From Kingella pumchi (GTDB lineage Bacteria; Pseudomonadota; Gammaproteobacteria; Burkholderiales; Neisseriaceae), in assembly GCF_022288825.1 (NCBI RefSeq), contig NZ_JAKOOW010000023.1:24793-88792 (forward strand): a stretch of DNA of 64,000 bases, written 5' to 3'. The notes under the pieces are model-generated. The model saw only the letters and a list, made by a program, of their open reading frames with translations, was not told the origin of the DNA and ran no database searches. The position numbers and the translations under genes were made by a program. This document shows positions 19,976 through 29,416 of this stretch, one piece after another (position 1 is the first letter of the stretch; each line of letters opens with the position of its first letter).

Positions 19976-20908
19976 TCAGGCCAGATCGGCAAACAGCGGG
20001 GTGGACAGGTAGCGCTCGCCGTAAGACGGAATCACCACCACGATCAGTTTGTCTTTGTTTTCCGGCTTGGCGGCCAGCTGCAGGGCGCTCCATACGGCGG
20101 CGCCGGATGAGATGCCGACCAAAATGCCTTCCTGTTCGGCCATCGCGCGGGCGGTGGCAAAGGCGTCGTCGTTGGCCACCTGGATGACGCCGTCGTAGAT
20201 TTCGGTGTTGAGAATGCTGGGCACAAAGCCGGCGCCCAAGCCCTGAATCGGGTGAGGGCCTTTCTGGCCGCCGCTCAAAACGGCCGATGCGGCCGGCTCA
20301 ACGGCATACACCTGCACGCCGGGTTTGCGCGATTTGAGCACTTCGCCCACGCCGGTTACGGTGCCGCCGGTGCCGACGCCGGCCACGAAAATATCGACTT
20401 GGCCGTCGGTGTCGCGCCACACTTCTTCGGCGGTGGTCTGGCGGTGGATTTCAACATTGGCGGGGTTGTCAAACTGGCGCGGCATGAAATAAACATCGGG
20501 ATTATTTTTCACAAACTCTTCGGCTTTGGCCAGCGCGCCGCCCATGCCCTCGGCGGCGGGGGTCAGCACCAGTTCGGCGCCGTAGGCGCGCAGCAGCATG
20601 CGGCGCTCGCGGCTCATGCTCTCGGGCATGGTGATGACCAGTTTGTAGCCTTTGGCGGCGCATACCATCGCCAAGCCGATGCCGGTGTTGCCGCTGGTGG
20701 CTTCGACGATAATGGTTTTTTCATTGATTTTTCCCGCTTTCTCCGCCGCTTCCAGCATGGAAATGGCGATGCGGTCTTTCACGCTGCTGCCGGGGTTGAA
20801 AAACTCCAGTTTGGCGGCGACGCGGCCGGGCAGTCCTTTGCCCAGGCGTTGCAGTTCCACCAGCGGGGTGTTGCCGATCAGGTCGATGATGCTGGAAGCG
20901 ATGTTCAT
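19976..20908 (-). CDS. cysK: Cysteine synthase A (O-acetylserine sulfhydrylase)
   Basis: The PLP enzyme makes cysteine from O-acetylserine and sulfide. The 310-residue protein has the PLP lysine motif GSSVKDR, the SGNTGIG substrate loop and the phosphate loop GTGGTVTG. The C-terminal [12 protein letters not shown] is typical of CysK. The length and the start ([19 protein letters not shown]) match the family. Confidence 0.96.
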   Translation of the reverse strand: MNIASSIIDLIGNTPLVELQRLGKGLPGRVAAKLEFFNPGSSVKDRIAISMLEAAEKAGKINEKTIIVEATSGNTGIGLAMVCAAKGYKLVITMPESMSRERRMLLRAYGAELVLTPAAEGMGGALAKAEEFVKNNPDVYFMPRQFDNPANVEIHRQTTAEEVWRDTDGQVDIFVAGVGTGGTVTGVGEVLKSRKPGVQVYAVEPAASAVLSGGQKGPHPIQGLGAGFVPSILNTEIYDGVIQVANDDAFATARAMAEQEGILVGISSGAAVWSALQLAAKPENKDKLIVVVIPSYGERYLSTPLFADLA

Positions 20909-21123
20909 GGTGCAGATCCTTATATCGAGTGTTGGAAAGCGGGAAACCGCGCGTATCGTGTTGCGCCGCGCAGTATAGCAAACGCGAAAGGCGCCATGCT
21001 ACGCACCGCACCGCCGCAACGAAAGACTTTGTGCTGCTTTGCCTTATAACCGCCCGCGCTATGCGGCAGCCTGAAAACGGTTTGCCGCTTTCAGGCTGCC
21101 TGCCGCCGCATGGCGGGAATCTT

Positions 21124-21129
21124 TATAAT
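21124..21129 (+). promoter_or_regulatory. Probable -10 element
   Basis: TATAAT lies 35 bases before the start of the small membrane protein gene at 21164. The hexamer 17 bases upstream (TGCCGC) is a poor -35 match. Confidence 0.4.
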
Positions 21130-21163
21130 GAGATGACCCGCATCCCCACCTTTCGGACAAAAA

Positions 21164-21514
21164 ATGAAAAAAACATTATTCCTGCTGCTGGCACACGGTC
21201 TGTTTTTCGTCGTCTTTTTTACTGTGAACCACCGGCACTTCGACCCTGCGGGCTATGCCGCCTATTCAGCGGTAGCGGCGCTGGTGCAGACGGCAGGCGC
21301 CCGGGCAAAAACGCCCAGCACTACCAAAGCGGCGGATGCGCTGTTTGCCGTTTACCTGCTGTTGCTGCTGCTCGGAGCGGCGCCGTCGCCTTTCGGCGGT
21401 CTTGCGCCCGATGATAGCGGCGGCAGCCGTTTTGCATGGTCGGCGGGGCTGGCGGCAGGCTTTATGCTTTTGCTGTTTGTTATCGGCAGGCCAGCGGGCA
21501 AAAAGGTTTCGTAA
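21164..21514 (+). CDS. Small membrane protein of unknown function
   Basis: This 116-residue protein has three or four hydrophobic segments (KKTLFLLLAHGLFFVVFFTV, ADALFAVYLLLLLLGAA, SAGLAAGFMLLLFVIG). No family is recognised. It ends with a basic tail and is followed by a hairpin of uptake motifs. A -10 element precedes it, which supports it being a real gene. Confidence 0.55.
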   Translation: MKKTLFLLLAHGLFFVVFFTVNHRHFDPAGYAAYSAVAALVQTAGARAKTPSTTKAADALFAVYLLLLLLGAAPSPFGGLAPDDSGGSRFAWSAGLAAGFMLLLFVIGRPAGKKVS

Positions 21515-21533
21515 GGCCTCCCCAAACCGGCAC

Positions 21534-21573
21534 AGGCAGCCTGAAAACGTGCATTCGGCTTTTCAGGCTGCCT
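21534..21573. terminator. Inverted uptake-sequence pair
   Basis: AGGCAGCCTGAAAA and TTTTCAGGCTGCCT form a 14 bp stem followed by GTTTTAT. It lies after the small membrane protein gene and before the DUF2069-pglL pair. Confidence 0.75.
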
Positions 21574-21604
21574 GTTTTATATAGAGTGCCTGCCGCATCC
21601 GCTA

Positions 21605-21610
21605 TATAAT
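21605..21610 (+). promoter_or_regulatory. Probable -10 element for the DUF2069-pglL pair
   Basis: TATAAT followed by CCGCGCC lies 71 bases before the DUF2069 start, with the same flanking word as at dxs. Confidence 0.4.
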
Positions 21611-21680
21611 CCGCGCCTTTTACCCCGTCTTCAGGCTGCCGCCGCATCCTAAAAAGCAGCCTGAAAACCCAAAGCACACG

Positions 21681-22043
21681 ATGACGTCCGATTCTGCCCC
21701 CACCCGCTCCCACCGCCCCGCTGCCGCCGCATGGTTTGCGCTGGTGCTGCTCACCCTGTGGTGGGACTGGCTGGCCGCGCCGCTGCACAACGGCAGCTGG
21801 CTGCCGCTGATCAAACTGCTGCCGCTGCTGCTGCCCGCGCGCGGTATTTTGTCGGGAAAAATCTACACTTACCAGTATGCTTCGATGCTGGTGCTGTTTT
21901 ATTTCACCGAAGGCGTGATGCGGCTGTTTGATGCCGTGCCGGCCAGCCGCTGGTTCGCCGCCGCCGAAACCGCGCTCTCGGTGCTGTTTTTCGTGCTGTG
22001 CCTGGCCTATCTCAAACAATTCAAAAACAAACGGAAACCCTAA
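21681..22043 (+). CDS. DUF2069 family membrane protein
   Basis: This 120-residue inner-membrane protein has four hydrophobic segments. The DUF2069 pattern is clear: LPLIKLLPLLLPARGILSGKIYTYQYASMLVLFYFTEGVMR. Its function is unknown. Its TAA stop is directly followed by the ATG of the glycosyltransferase gene, so the two are almost certainly co-transcribed. Confidence 0.85.
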   Translation: MTSDSAPTRSHRPAAAAWFALVLLTLWWDWLAAPLHNGSWLPLIKLLPLLLPARGILSGKIYTYQYASMLVLFYFTEGVMRLFDAVPASRWFAAAETALSVLFFVLCLAYLKQFKNKRKP

Positions 22044-23921
22044 ATGTCCGATTCTTCCCGCCTGCCGCTGTTGGAGTGGCGCGTGCTGCCGCTGTGGTTC
22101 GGCCTGACGCTGGTGGCCGCCCTGCCCTTTTTGTCGATTTACCGCGTCGGCCCGCTGCCGAGTTTTTTCCTTGAAAGCGGCTCGCTGCTGTTTGTGCTGC
22201 TGTGGGTGCTGGCCAGCGTGTTTTCAGGCTGCCTGAAAAACCGTCCGCCTGCCGCCGCATGGTATTTCACCGCGCTGGCGCTGTTTTGGGCGGGACAGGC
22301 ACGGCTGATGGAAGTGGGCTATACCGGTCAGAACGATATGGCGGCGTGGTCCTTTCTGATTCTGGCGCTCGGCGCTTGGGCGGCGCGCGGCTGGATCGAC
22401 AAAATCGGCCAGGAGCGCGCGGTATCGGTGCTGGCCTGGGTGCTGCTGTGGGCGTGTCTGGTGCAGGCGGTAATCGGCTGGCTGCAGTACACCGGCCTGG
22501 CGGCGCAGTTCAAAGGGCTGCTGATGTACCGCAACGGCATCGTTGAAGGCCAGCTCGGTCAGCGCAACCATTTCGGCCACTATCTAATGTGGGGCGTGCT
22601 GGCAGCCGCCTATTTGTGGGGACAGCGCCGGCTGGCCGCCTATCTGGCGCTGCCGCTGATTGTTTTTCTCGCCGCCACCATCGGCCTGACCGGCTCGCGC
22701 ACGGTGTTCGGCTATCTGCTGGCGCTGGCGCTGCTGCTGCCGCTGGCGCGCTGCTTCGGCGGGCGCCAAATCAATCGCAGCCTGTGGTGCATGGCGGCTG
22801 CCGGCGCGGCGGTGCTGCTGTTTCAGTTTGCGCTCGAACCGCTGCTGGCGCTGGCCGACGGCAAAAACATGACCAGCGCCGCCGAGCGACTGGGCAGCAG
22901 CTCTTTCGGCCAGTCCGGCCGCCACTACGAATGGCTCAAAGCATGGAAATCGTTTCAGGCTGCTCCGTGGTTCGGCCACGGCTGGGGCAGTTATTCCCTG
23001 CAGGGCTTTCTGATTAACGACGTCTATCCCGACGGCTACCGCCCCTACGAAAACGGCGTGCTGTTCACCCACAGCCACAACTCTCTACTCAACCTGCTCG
23101 CCGAAATGGGCATCGCCGGCACCGCGCTGGTGCTGGGCGGACTGCTGTGGGTACTGCGCGGCAGCCTGAAACGCGCCCATGCCGCGCAGGGCGTGTTTGT
23201 GCTGGGCGCGATTTCGGTGTCGCTGGTGCACAGCCTGCTCGAATATCCGCTGTGGTACATCTATTTTCTCAGCGCTTTTTCGCTGTTTGTCGGCTTTGCA
23301 CCGCCTGCACGCGAAACCGCTGTTTCAGGCAGCCTGAAAACCGACGACGCGACAAGATCCGGCCTAATCTACAGCGGCATGGCCGCGCTGCTGGCGCTGG
23401 CCTTGTGCGGCGGCATTATGCGGCTGGCGGCGGCCTATCAGGAGCTGCGCGCCGTGGCCGGCAATATTCCGGCCGATTTGCGCGAGCGCAGCCGCAATAC
23501 CATGAGCCTGCTGCAAATCGCCAAAACCGAACCGATGCTCAAGTATTACGCCCAATACCATCTGATGAACTACATCGACCCGCGCGACGGACGTTTCCCC
23601 GACTGGGCGTATCAGGCCGGCCGCGACGCCCTGCGCTACCGCCCCTTCGCCAACAGCTACAAATGGGCGCTTCTGGCCTACCGCAACGGCGACAAAGCCG
23701 AAGCCGAACGCTGGATGGAAGCGGCTTACCGCTACTACCCCGCCCGACTCGATGCCTACGGCTCGGCGCTCTCGGCCAGCAGCTACTACCCTGAACTTTT
23801 GGCCGGCTACGGCAAACACTGCCGCGCCTACTACCAAAGCATCGGCCGCCCTGATTCCTGCATCACCGCCGCGCCGCCGCTGCCGGCGGCCGCATCATCC
23901 GTTTCGGCGCCCGCCCGTTAA
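22044..23921 (+). CDS. pglL: PglL-type O-oligosaccharyltransferase (Wzy/WaaL superfamily)
   Basis: This 625-residue inner-membrane enzyme transfers lipid-linked glycans to pilin and other periplasmic proteins. It has about 12 transmembrane segments, then a large periplasmic/C-terminal region. The signatures are LGQRNHFGHYL near residue 172 and FTHSHNSLLNLLAEMG in the Wzy_C domain, both diagnostic of PglL/PilO proteins. Two uptake motifs are read as FSGCLKN and VSGSLKT. The flexible proline-alanine C-terminus (APPLPAAASS) resembles a glycosylation-type tail. No glycan synthesis genes are adjacent. Confidence 0.88.
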   Translation: MSDSSRLPLLEWRVLPLWFGLTLVAALPFLSIYRVGPLPSFFLESGSLLFVLLWVLASVFSGCLKNRPPAAAWYFTALALFWAGQARLMEVGYTGQNDMAAWSFLILALGAWAARGWIDKIGQERAVSVLAWVLLWACLVQAVIGWLQYTGLAAQFKGLLMYRNGIVEGQLGQRNHFGHYLMWGVLAAAYLWGQRRLAAYLALPLIVFLAATIGLTGSRTVFGYLLALALLLPLARCFGGRQINRSLWCMAAAGAAVLLFQFALEPLLALADGKNMTSAAERLGSSSFGQSGRHYEWLKAWKSFQAAPWFGHGWGSYSLQGFLINDVYPDGYRPYENGVLFTHSHNSLLNLLAEMGIAGTALVLGGLLWVLRGSLKRAHAAQGVFVLGAISVSLVHSLLEYPLWYIYFLSAFSLFVGFAPPARETAVSGSLKTDDATRSGLIYSGMAALLALALCGGIMRLAAAYQELRAVAGNIPADLRERSRNTMSLLQIAKTEPMLKYYAQYHLMNYIDPRDGRFPDWAYQAGRDALRYRPFANSYKWALLAYRNGDKAEAERWMEAAYRYYPARLDAYGSALSASSYYPELLAGYGKHCRAYYQSIGRPDSCITAAPPLPAAASSVSAPAR

Positions 23922-24127
23922 ATCAGCGCCGGCAATATTTTCAGGCTGCCTTTTTTGCCCCTTAACCGCGGCGCAAGGCAGCCTGAAAACGTTTCGCCGC
24001 CCGCGTTAAAACTTGTTAAACCGCTGCCGCTGCCGGATAATGGGCAGCCACGGCGGGGCGCGGCAACCAGGCGGCCGCAGCGGCGTCCCGTTTCTTTCAG
24101 GCTGCCTCACACAAGGAATACCAAACT

Positions 24128-25507
24128 ATGAATGCTGTAATTATCGGCGTGCTGGTGATGCTGGTGTTGTCGCTGGCACGGGTGCACGTGGTGCTCAGCC
24201 TGGTGGTCGGCGCCTTTGCCGGCGGGCTAGCGGCCGGATTGCCGCTGGCAGACGTAAACGATGCGGCGGGCAATGTCGTTACCCAGGGCGTGATGTCGCA
24301 CTTTCAGGCTGGTTTGGCCAACGGCGCCAACATCGCCCTTTCCTACGCCATGCTCGGCGCCTTTGCGATGGCCATCACCCACTCCGGCCTGCCGCAGCAG
24401 ATGGCGGGCGCCATCATCCGCCGGCTCGACAAAGGCCGCAACGACAAAATCCCGCCGCGCATCAACCTGCTCAAATGGGTGCTGATCGGCGGCATCGTGC
24501 TGATGGCGGTGTCGAGCCAGAACATCGTCCCCATCCACATCGCCTTTATTCCGATGATGATTCCGCCGCTGTTGGGCGTGTTCAACCGCCTGCGCATCGA
24601 CCGCCGCCTGATCGCCTGCGCCATCACTTTCGGCCTGGTAACCACCTATATGTTCCTGCCCTACGGCTTCGGCGCGGTGTTCCTGAACAAAATCCTGCTG
24701 GCCAACGTGGAAAAATCGGGCATGGACGTGCACGGCATCAATGTGATGCACGCAATGGCGATTCCGGCGCTGGGCATGGTTGCCGGCCTGCTGCTGGCCT
24801 TTGTCCACTACGGCCGCGAGCGCATCTACCAAGACCGCGAAATCGACCGCAGCAATGAAGAAAACAGCGCCGCGCTGCCCAAAGTTTCGGCCTACCGCAG
24901 CCTGGTTGCCGGCATCGCGATTTTGGTGTGCTTCGCCATCCAGCTGATTTACAAAGACGCGCTGCTGCTGGGCGCAATGCTCGGTTTTGCCGTCTTTATG
25001 ATGCTCGGCGTGGTGCAGCGCAAAGAAGCCGACAGCGTGTTCAACCAAGGCATCCGCATGATGGCGATGGTCGGCTTCATTATGATTGCCGCGCAGGGCT
25101 TTGCCGAAGTGATGAACGCCACCGGCGAAATCAAACCGCTGGTGGACGCCAGCGCCAGCATGTTTGCCGGCAGCAAGGCGATGGCCGCCTTCGCCATGCT
25201 GATGGTCGGCCTGCTGGTAACCATGGGCATCGGCAGCTCCTTCTCCACCCTGCCCATCATCACTTCGATTTATGTGCCGCTATGCGTGGGACTCGGTTTC
25301 TCGCCGCTGGCCACCGTGGCGATTATCGGCACCGCCGGCGCACTCGGCGATGCCGGTTCCCCTGCCTCCGACTCCACCCTCGGCCCGACCATGGGGCTGG
25401 ATGCCGACGGCCAGCACAACCACATGCGCGACAGCGTGATTCCCACCTTTATCCACTACAACATCCCGCTGTTTATCGCCGGCTGGATTGCCGCCATGGT
25501 GCTGTAA
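24128..25507 (+). CDS. Na+/H+ antiporter family protein
   Basis: This 459-residue inner-membrane transporter has about 11 hydrophobic segments (NhaC/ion-transporter superfamily). Conserved-looking stretches are SYAMLGAFAMAITHSGLP, the SSQNIVPIHIAFIPMMIPPLL loop and GIGSSFSTLPIITSIYVPLC. Neisseriae carry the same protein annotated as a Na+/H+ antiporter. The ion specificity is not proven by sequence. The stop overlaps the slyX start by one base. Confidence 0.8.
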   Translation: MNAVIIGVLVMLVLSLARVHVVLSLVVGAFAGGLAAGLPLADVNDAAGNVVTQGVMSHFQAGLANGANIALSYAMLGAFAMAITHSGLPQQMAGAIIRRLDKGRNDKIPPRINLLKWVLIGGIVLMAVSSQNIVPIHIAFIPMMIPPLLGVFNRLRIDRRLIACAITFGLVTTYMFLPYGFGAVFLNKILLANVEKSGMDVHGINVMHAMAIPALGMVAGLLLAFVHYGRERIYQDREIDRSNEENSAALPKVSAYRSLVAGIAILVCFAIQLIYKDALLLGAMLGFAVFMMLGVVQRKEADSVFNQGIRMMAMVGFIMIAAQGFAEVMNATGEIKPLVDASASMFAGSKAMAAFAMLMVGLLVTMGIGSSFSTLPIITSIYVPLCVGLGFSPLATVAIIGTAGALGDAGSPASDSTLGPTMGLDADGQHNHMRDSVIPTFIHYNIPLFIAGWIAAMVL

Positions 25508-25719
25508 TGGAACAGTTGGAAGAGCGTATTACCGAGCTGGAAATCCGTCTCGCCCTGCAGGACGAACTGCTGGCCAGCCTGAACGACACCGTTGCCGACC
25601 TGCGCCAAACCCTCGATTTGCAGCAGGCGCAGCTCAGGCTGCTCTACCAGCGCCAGCAGCAGGCGCAGGATGCCGGCAAACCCTTCGCCCCGCAGGAAGA
25701 AATCCCGCCGCATTACTGA
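25507..25719 (+). CDS. slyX: SlyX family protein
   Basis: This is a 70-residue coiled-coil protein: LEERITELEIRLALQDELLASLNDTVADLRQTLDLQQAQLRLL, ending with the typical EEIPPHY. Its function is unknown. The start overlaps the antiporter stop (TAATG), implying coupling. Confidence 0.92.
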   Translation: MEQLEERITELEIRLALQDELLASLNDTVADLRQTLDLQQAQLRLLYQRQQQAQDAGKPFAPQEEIPPHY

Positions 25720-25729
25720 ATACAGCCGC

Positions 25730-25761
25730 AGGCAGCCTGAAAAACCCTTTTCAGGCTGCCT
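25730..25761. terminator. Inverted uptake-sequence pair after slyX
   Basis: AGGCAGCCTGAAAA and its inverse complement are separated by four bases. The hairpin separates the antiporter-slyX pair from proC. Confidence 0.75.
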
Positions 25762-25798
25762 GCCTTTCATCCCGTCCCCAACACACAAGGATTCCGAT

Positions 25799-26593
25799 AT
25801 GACCGTTTACTTTCTCGGCGGCGGCAATATGGCCGGCGCCATCATCGCCGGCCTGCACCGCATCTCGCCCGAAACCGCCGTCCACGTGGTCGATAACAAC
25901 GCCGACAGACGCCACTTTCTAAACGAGCAATACGGCGCCGCCGCTTCCGACACCCTACCCGAACTCACCGCCGACGACGTGCTGGTGCTTGCCGTCAAAC
26001 CGCAGGATATGGAAACGGCCTGCGCCGGCATCCGCCACAACGGTGCGCTGGTACTGTCCGTTGCCGCCGGCCTGCCCGTTGCCACCCTATCGCGCTATCT
26101 CGGCGGCACACAGCGCATCGTGCGCGTAATGCCCAACACCCCCGCCCAAGTCGGCGAAGGCATCTCCGGCCTGTTTGCCGGCAGCGGCACCAGCGAAGAC
26201 GACCGCCGCCGCGCCGAAGCCATCATGGGCAGCAGCGGCCAAACCCTCTGGCTCGACACCGAAGCGCAAATGCACGCCATCACCGGCATCAGCGGCAGCG
26301 GCCCCGCCTACGTCTTCTACCTGCTCGACGCCCTGCAGCAGGCGGCGCAAAATCTCGGCTTCGACCCGCAGCAGGCACGCACCCTGAGCCTGGCCACCTT
26401 CAAAGGCGCCGTCGCCCTGGCCGAGCAGTCCGGCGAAGACTTCCGCGTTTTGCAGGACAAAGTTACTTCCAAAGGCGGCACCACCTTCGCCGCGCTGGAA
26501 AGCTTCCGCAGCAACCGCGTCGCCGAGAATCTGCAGCAAGGCGCCGCCGCCGCCGCCACCCGCTCCGAAGAAATGGCCGCGCAGTTTGCCTGA
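25799..26593 (+). CDS. proC: Pyrroline-5-carboxylate reductase
   Basis: The NAD(P)H enzyme makes proline from pyrroline-5-carboxylate. The 264-residue protein has a Rossmann N-terminus (VYFLGGGNMAGAIIAGL) and the family signature around ISGSGPAYVFYLLDALQQAA and VTSKGGTTFAALE. I chose the ATG at 25799 (MTVYFLGGG); the frame is open upstream through the slyX region. Confidence 0.95.
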   Translation: MTVYFLGGGNMAGAIIAGLHRISPETAVHVVDNNADRRHFLNEQYGAAASDTLPELTADDVLVLAVKPQDMETACAGIRHNGALVLSVAAGLPVATLSRYLGGTQRIVRVMPNTPAQVGEGISGLFAGSGTSEDDRRRAEAIMGSSGQTLWLDTEAQMHAITGISGSGPAYVFYLLDALQQAAQNLGFDPQQARTLSLATFKGAVALAEQSGEDFRVLQDKVTSKGGTTFAALESFRSNRVAENLQQGAAAAATRSEEMAAQFA

Positions 26594-26615
26594 GCCGGAT
26601 GTGCCAGCAAACGCC

Positions 26616-26658
26616 AAAAGCAGCCTGAAAGCCGGTTTTCGCTTTTCAGGCTGCTTTT
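26616..26658. terminator. Inverted uptake-sequence pair after proC
   Basis: AAAAGCAGCCTGAAA and GCTTTTCAGGCTGCTTTT form a stem ending in T4, 23 bases after the proC stop. Confidence 0.75.
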
Positions 26659-26721
26659 GCCATTGCCAAACGAATGCGTTTTGCCTACCCTTGCCACTTC
26701 CCAACCCGCAAAGGATCCACC

Positions 26722-27357
26722 ATGAACTTCCAAAACCTGCTTAACCAAGTGCTCGGCGGCGTGCAGCAAAGCGGCGGCGACAAAAGCCTGATCGACAAGC
26801 TCGGCGGCGGCGCGGCGGTGGCCGGGCTGGCAGCGATGCTGCTGAGCAAGAAAACCCGCAGCCGGCTGCTGACCACCGGCTCGGCCACCGCCCTGGGTGC
26901 GCTGGCCTACCACGCCTACCAAAACTGGCAGCAAAGCCGTAATGCCGCTGGCGGCCAAACCGCCCAGTCGGCGCCGCTGCTGGCGCAAAACGCTTTCGAG
27001 CCGCAGGGCGAACAGGCGCAAAATGCCGGCCGTTTGATTCTGAAAACCATGATTGCCGCCGCCGCGGCCGACGGTCAGATTGACGAAGCCGAGCTCAAAC
27101 TGATCAGCCAGGAAGGCGGCGATGACGAGGAAAGCCGCCAATGGCTGCTGGCCGAAAGCCAGAACCCCGCCACACCTGCCGAACTGGCACAGCTGGCCGG
27201 CGGCGATACCGCAGCGGCGGCCGAGGCTTATCTCGCCGCCCGCATGGTGTGCGGCGAGCTCTCGCGCAAGGAAATCGTTTTCTTGTCGCAACTGGCCGAT
27301 GCTTTCGGACTGGAAGCGCAGTTTGTCGAGCAGTTGGAACAGCAGGCCGGTTTCTAA
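26722..27357 (+). CDS. DUF533 (YebE-like, TerB-fold) protein
   Basis: This 211-residue protein has an N-terminal NFQNLLNQVLGGVQQ amphipathic segment, a glycine-rich GGGAAVAGLAAMLLSKKTR hydrophobic stretch and a C-terminal TerB-like helical domain (MIAAAAADGQIDEAELKLI). This is the order found in DUF533/YebE proteins of the inner membrane. I chose the ATG at 26722, after AAGGA. The function is unknown. Confidence 0.82.
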   Translation: MNFQNLLNQVLGGVQQSGGDKSLIDKLGGGAAVAGLAAMLLSKKTRSRLLTTGSATALGALAYHAYQNWQQSRNAAGGQTAQSAPLLAQNAFEPQGEQAQNAGRLILKTMIAAAAADGQIDEAELKLISQEGGDDEESRQWLLAESQNPATPAELAQLAGGDTAAAAEAYLAARMVCGELSRKEIVFLSQLADAFGLEAQFVEQLEQQAGF

Positions 27358-27603
27358 ACTGCGACAGCAGGCAGCCTGAAAGCCGTCCTGCGCCCGATAA
27401 GGCACTCAAAAGCATTCGCCCCGCCGGTGTTCTCCCGGCGGGGCGGATGTTTTCAGGCTGCTTTGCGTGTCGTCAAACCAAACGTATCTATCCGACAGCG
27501 CACAGGCAGCCTGAAACGCTGCCCCAAATGCTTTTCAGGCTGCCTTTGTCGTGCAAAAGGCAGCCTGAAACAATCTGGCATTTGTCTGACCGCAGGCAAG
27601 ATT
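27358..27603. other. Intergenic region with repeated uptake motifs and a GC hairpin
   Basis: There is no gene here. It contains a GC-rich hairpin (CGCCCCGCCGG...CCGGCGGGGCG) around 27418-27446 and six uptake motif cores between 27370 and 27572. It lies between convergent genes (DUF533 on +, pcnB on -). Confidence 0.7.
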
Positions 27604-28929
27604 CTATTCTGCGCTGCTGCCGCTTGGCTTTTTCTTGCGCGGCTTGCGGCGTCGGCGTTTGCCGGCCGGCGGGGCGTCTGCCGGTGCGTTTTGCACCATT
27701 TCGTTGCGCTCGTCTTCACCGGCGTGCTGAAAACGCGTCCACCACTCGGCCAGCGGGCGCAGGCTGTCGTCGTGCGCGGCCCGCAACAGCAGAAAATCGT
27801 AGGCGGCACGAAAGCGCGGCTGCGCCAGCAGGCGGAAAGGGCGGCTGCCGCGGCAATAGGCAAACTGCGGCTGCAGCGCCCAGATTTCGCGCATGGTGGC
27901 GGCAAAGCGCTGCGGCACGCCCCAGCCTTTTTCGATGCTGTCGCGCACATCGCTGATGGCGGCATTCATGGCGGCGGCGGATTTGTGGGCGGCGGCGTTT
28001 TGTTTCAGCCGCCATTCCAGCTCCGGCCACAACACGGCCGCCAGCACGAAACCTACCGATACGGTTTTGCCTTCGCCCAAACGGCGGTCGGTTTGGCGCA
28101 GCGCATCGGCGGCAATATGGCTTTCAGGCTGCCCGCTGCTGTCGAGCATGGCGGTGAGAATCGGATGGATGTCGGCGGACACGCCAAGTTGCTTGAGCTG
28201 CACCAGGCAGCCGGCGGCATGGCCGGAAAACAGGATTTTCAGCAGTTCGTCAAACAGCCGCGCCACCGGCTCGCGCTGCAGCAGCACGGCGGCTTCGGCA
28301 ATCGGCGCGGCGGTGGCGGCATCAACTTCGAAACCGAGTTTGCCCGACAGACGCACCGCCCGCAGAATGCGCACGGGGTCTTCCTGATAGCGCTCGGCGG
28401 CGTTGCCGATCATCACCAGCCGCCGTGCGCGGATGTCGGCCAGACCGCCGCAGCGGTCGATGATTTCGCCGCGCTCGCAGTCGTAATACAGAGCGTTGCA
28501 GGTGAAATCGCGGCGCAGGGCGTCCTGCTCGAGCGTGCCGTAGGCGTTGTCGTTCATAATCCGGCCGTGCTCGTTGCGCCGCACTTTGCCGCCACTGCGG
28601 AAAGTGCTGACTTCGATGGTTTCGGCACCGACCATCACATGAACGATTTGAAAGCGGCGGCCGATAATCCGGCTGCGGCGGAAGATTTTGCGCACTTCTT
28701 CGGGCGTGGCGTCGGTGGCGACGTCAAAATCTTTGGGCTCCATGCCCAACAGCAAATCGCGCACGGCTCCGCCGACCAGATAGCCCTGATAGCCGGCGCG
28801 ATGCAGGCGTTTGAGCACCGATTCGGCGGCGGTGCCTTCGATATCGAGTGGGTAGGGGTAGCGTTCGCCGGTATTTTTGTTGTGTGGTTTGCGCTTGCTA
28901 AAAACGCTGTCCAACCATTTTTTCAGCAT
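27604..28929 (-). CDS. pcnB: Poly(A) polymerase I
   Basis: The enzyme polyadenylates RNA 3' ends and promotes decay. The 441-residue protein has the nucleotidyltransferase signature YLVGGAVRDLLLG then KDFDVATDA with the catalytic Asp pair, the RRDFTCNALYYD motif, and the RNA-binding region with EDPVRILRAVRLSGKLGF. The C-terminus is a very basic tail (KRRRRKPRKKK), usual for PcnB. I chose the ATG at 28929 (MLKKWLDSVF) over the upstream open frame. Confidence 0.94.
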   Translation of the reverse strand: MLKKWLDSVFSKRKPHNKNTGERYPYPLDIEGTAAESVLKRLHRAGYQGYLVGGAVRDLLLGMEPKDFDVATDATPEEVRKIFRRSRIIGRRFQIVHVMVGAETIEVSTFRSGGKVRRNEHGRIMNDNAYGTLEQDALRRDFTCNALYYDCERGEIIDRCGGLADIRARRLVMIGNAAERYQEDPVRILRAVRLSGKLGFEVDAATAAPIAEAAVLLQREPVARLFDELLKILFSGHAAGCLVQLKQLGVSADIHPILTAMLDSSGQPESHIAADALRQTDRRLGEGKTVSVGFVLAAVLWPELEWRLKQNAAAHKSAAAMNAAISDVRDSIEKGWGVPQRFAATMREIWALQPQFAYCRGSRPFRLLAQPRFRAAYDFLLLRAAHDDSLRPLAEWWTRFQHAGEDERNEMVQNAPADAPPAGKRRRRKPRKKKPSGSSAE

Positions 28930-29063
28930 GGCGTATTTCTCAGGCAGCCTGAAATTCGCTTGCGAATCCAGACGCAACAGGACTGCCGGACAAAGCGCGG
29001 CAGCCGTCATAACGAATTGGCGGCATCATCGCCGCGTAAAACGGGCAAGATATACAAAACCAA

Positions 29064-29089
29064 AGCCGAATACCCAAAAGTATTCGGCT
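29064..29089 (-). terminator. Rho-independent terminator of the Ala-rich lipoprotein gene
   Basis: AGCCGAATA and TATTCGGCT form a stem with an 8-base loop; the minus strand continues with TTGGTTTTG. It lies 28 bases after the lipoprotein stop. Confidence 0.75.
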
Positions 29090-29116
29090 CCGGTAACAGC
29101 AGATAACTGCGGCAGC

Positions 29117-29416
29117 TTATTTAGCGGCAGAAGCAACTTCGGAAGCAGCGGCTTTAGCAGCAGAAGCAGTTTCTTGAACGGCTTCTTTTGCTTCGGTTTT
29201 TACTTCTTCAACAGCTTCTTTGGCATCGGCTTTTACTTCAGAAGCAGTAGCGGCAGCTTCGCTGGCCATTGCACCGGCAGCAGATGCTGCAGAAGCCATT
29301 TCGCTGCTTACTTGGGAAGCGGCGGCAGAAGCGGCATTTTCAGCAGCTTTCTGAGCATCGTTACAAGCGGCAACGAACAGAGTCAACAATGCGGCAGCGA
29401 TCAGAGATTTTTTCAT
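29117..29416 (-). CDS. Alanine-rich helical lipoprotein
   Basis: This 99-residue protein has a lipobox (LTLFVAAC) and an almost repetitive mature part made of Ala, Ser, Glu and Lys (AASAAASQVSSEM, VKADAKEAVEEVKTEAKEAVQET). The pattern repeats about every 11 residues, like amphipathic apolipoprotein-type helices. I chose the ATG at 29416, which begins the signal peptide and follows AAGG. The exact role is unknown. It has its own terminator. Confidence 0.8.
   Translation of the reverse strand: MKKSLIAAALLTLFVAACNDAQKAAENAASAAASQVSSEMASAASAAGAMASEAAATASEVKADAKEAVEEVKTEAKEAVQETASAAKAAASEVASAAK

Noticed and set aside
29117..29416. Phase-variable repeat tract in the Ala-rich lipoprotein gene
   Set aside because: The repetition is at the protein level and codons vary; there is no homopolymer or short tandem tract long enough for slippage.
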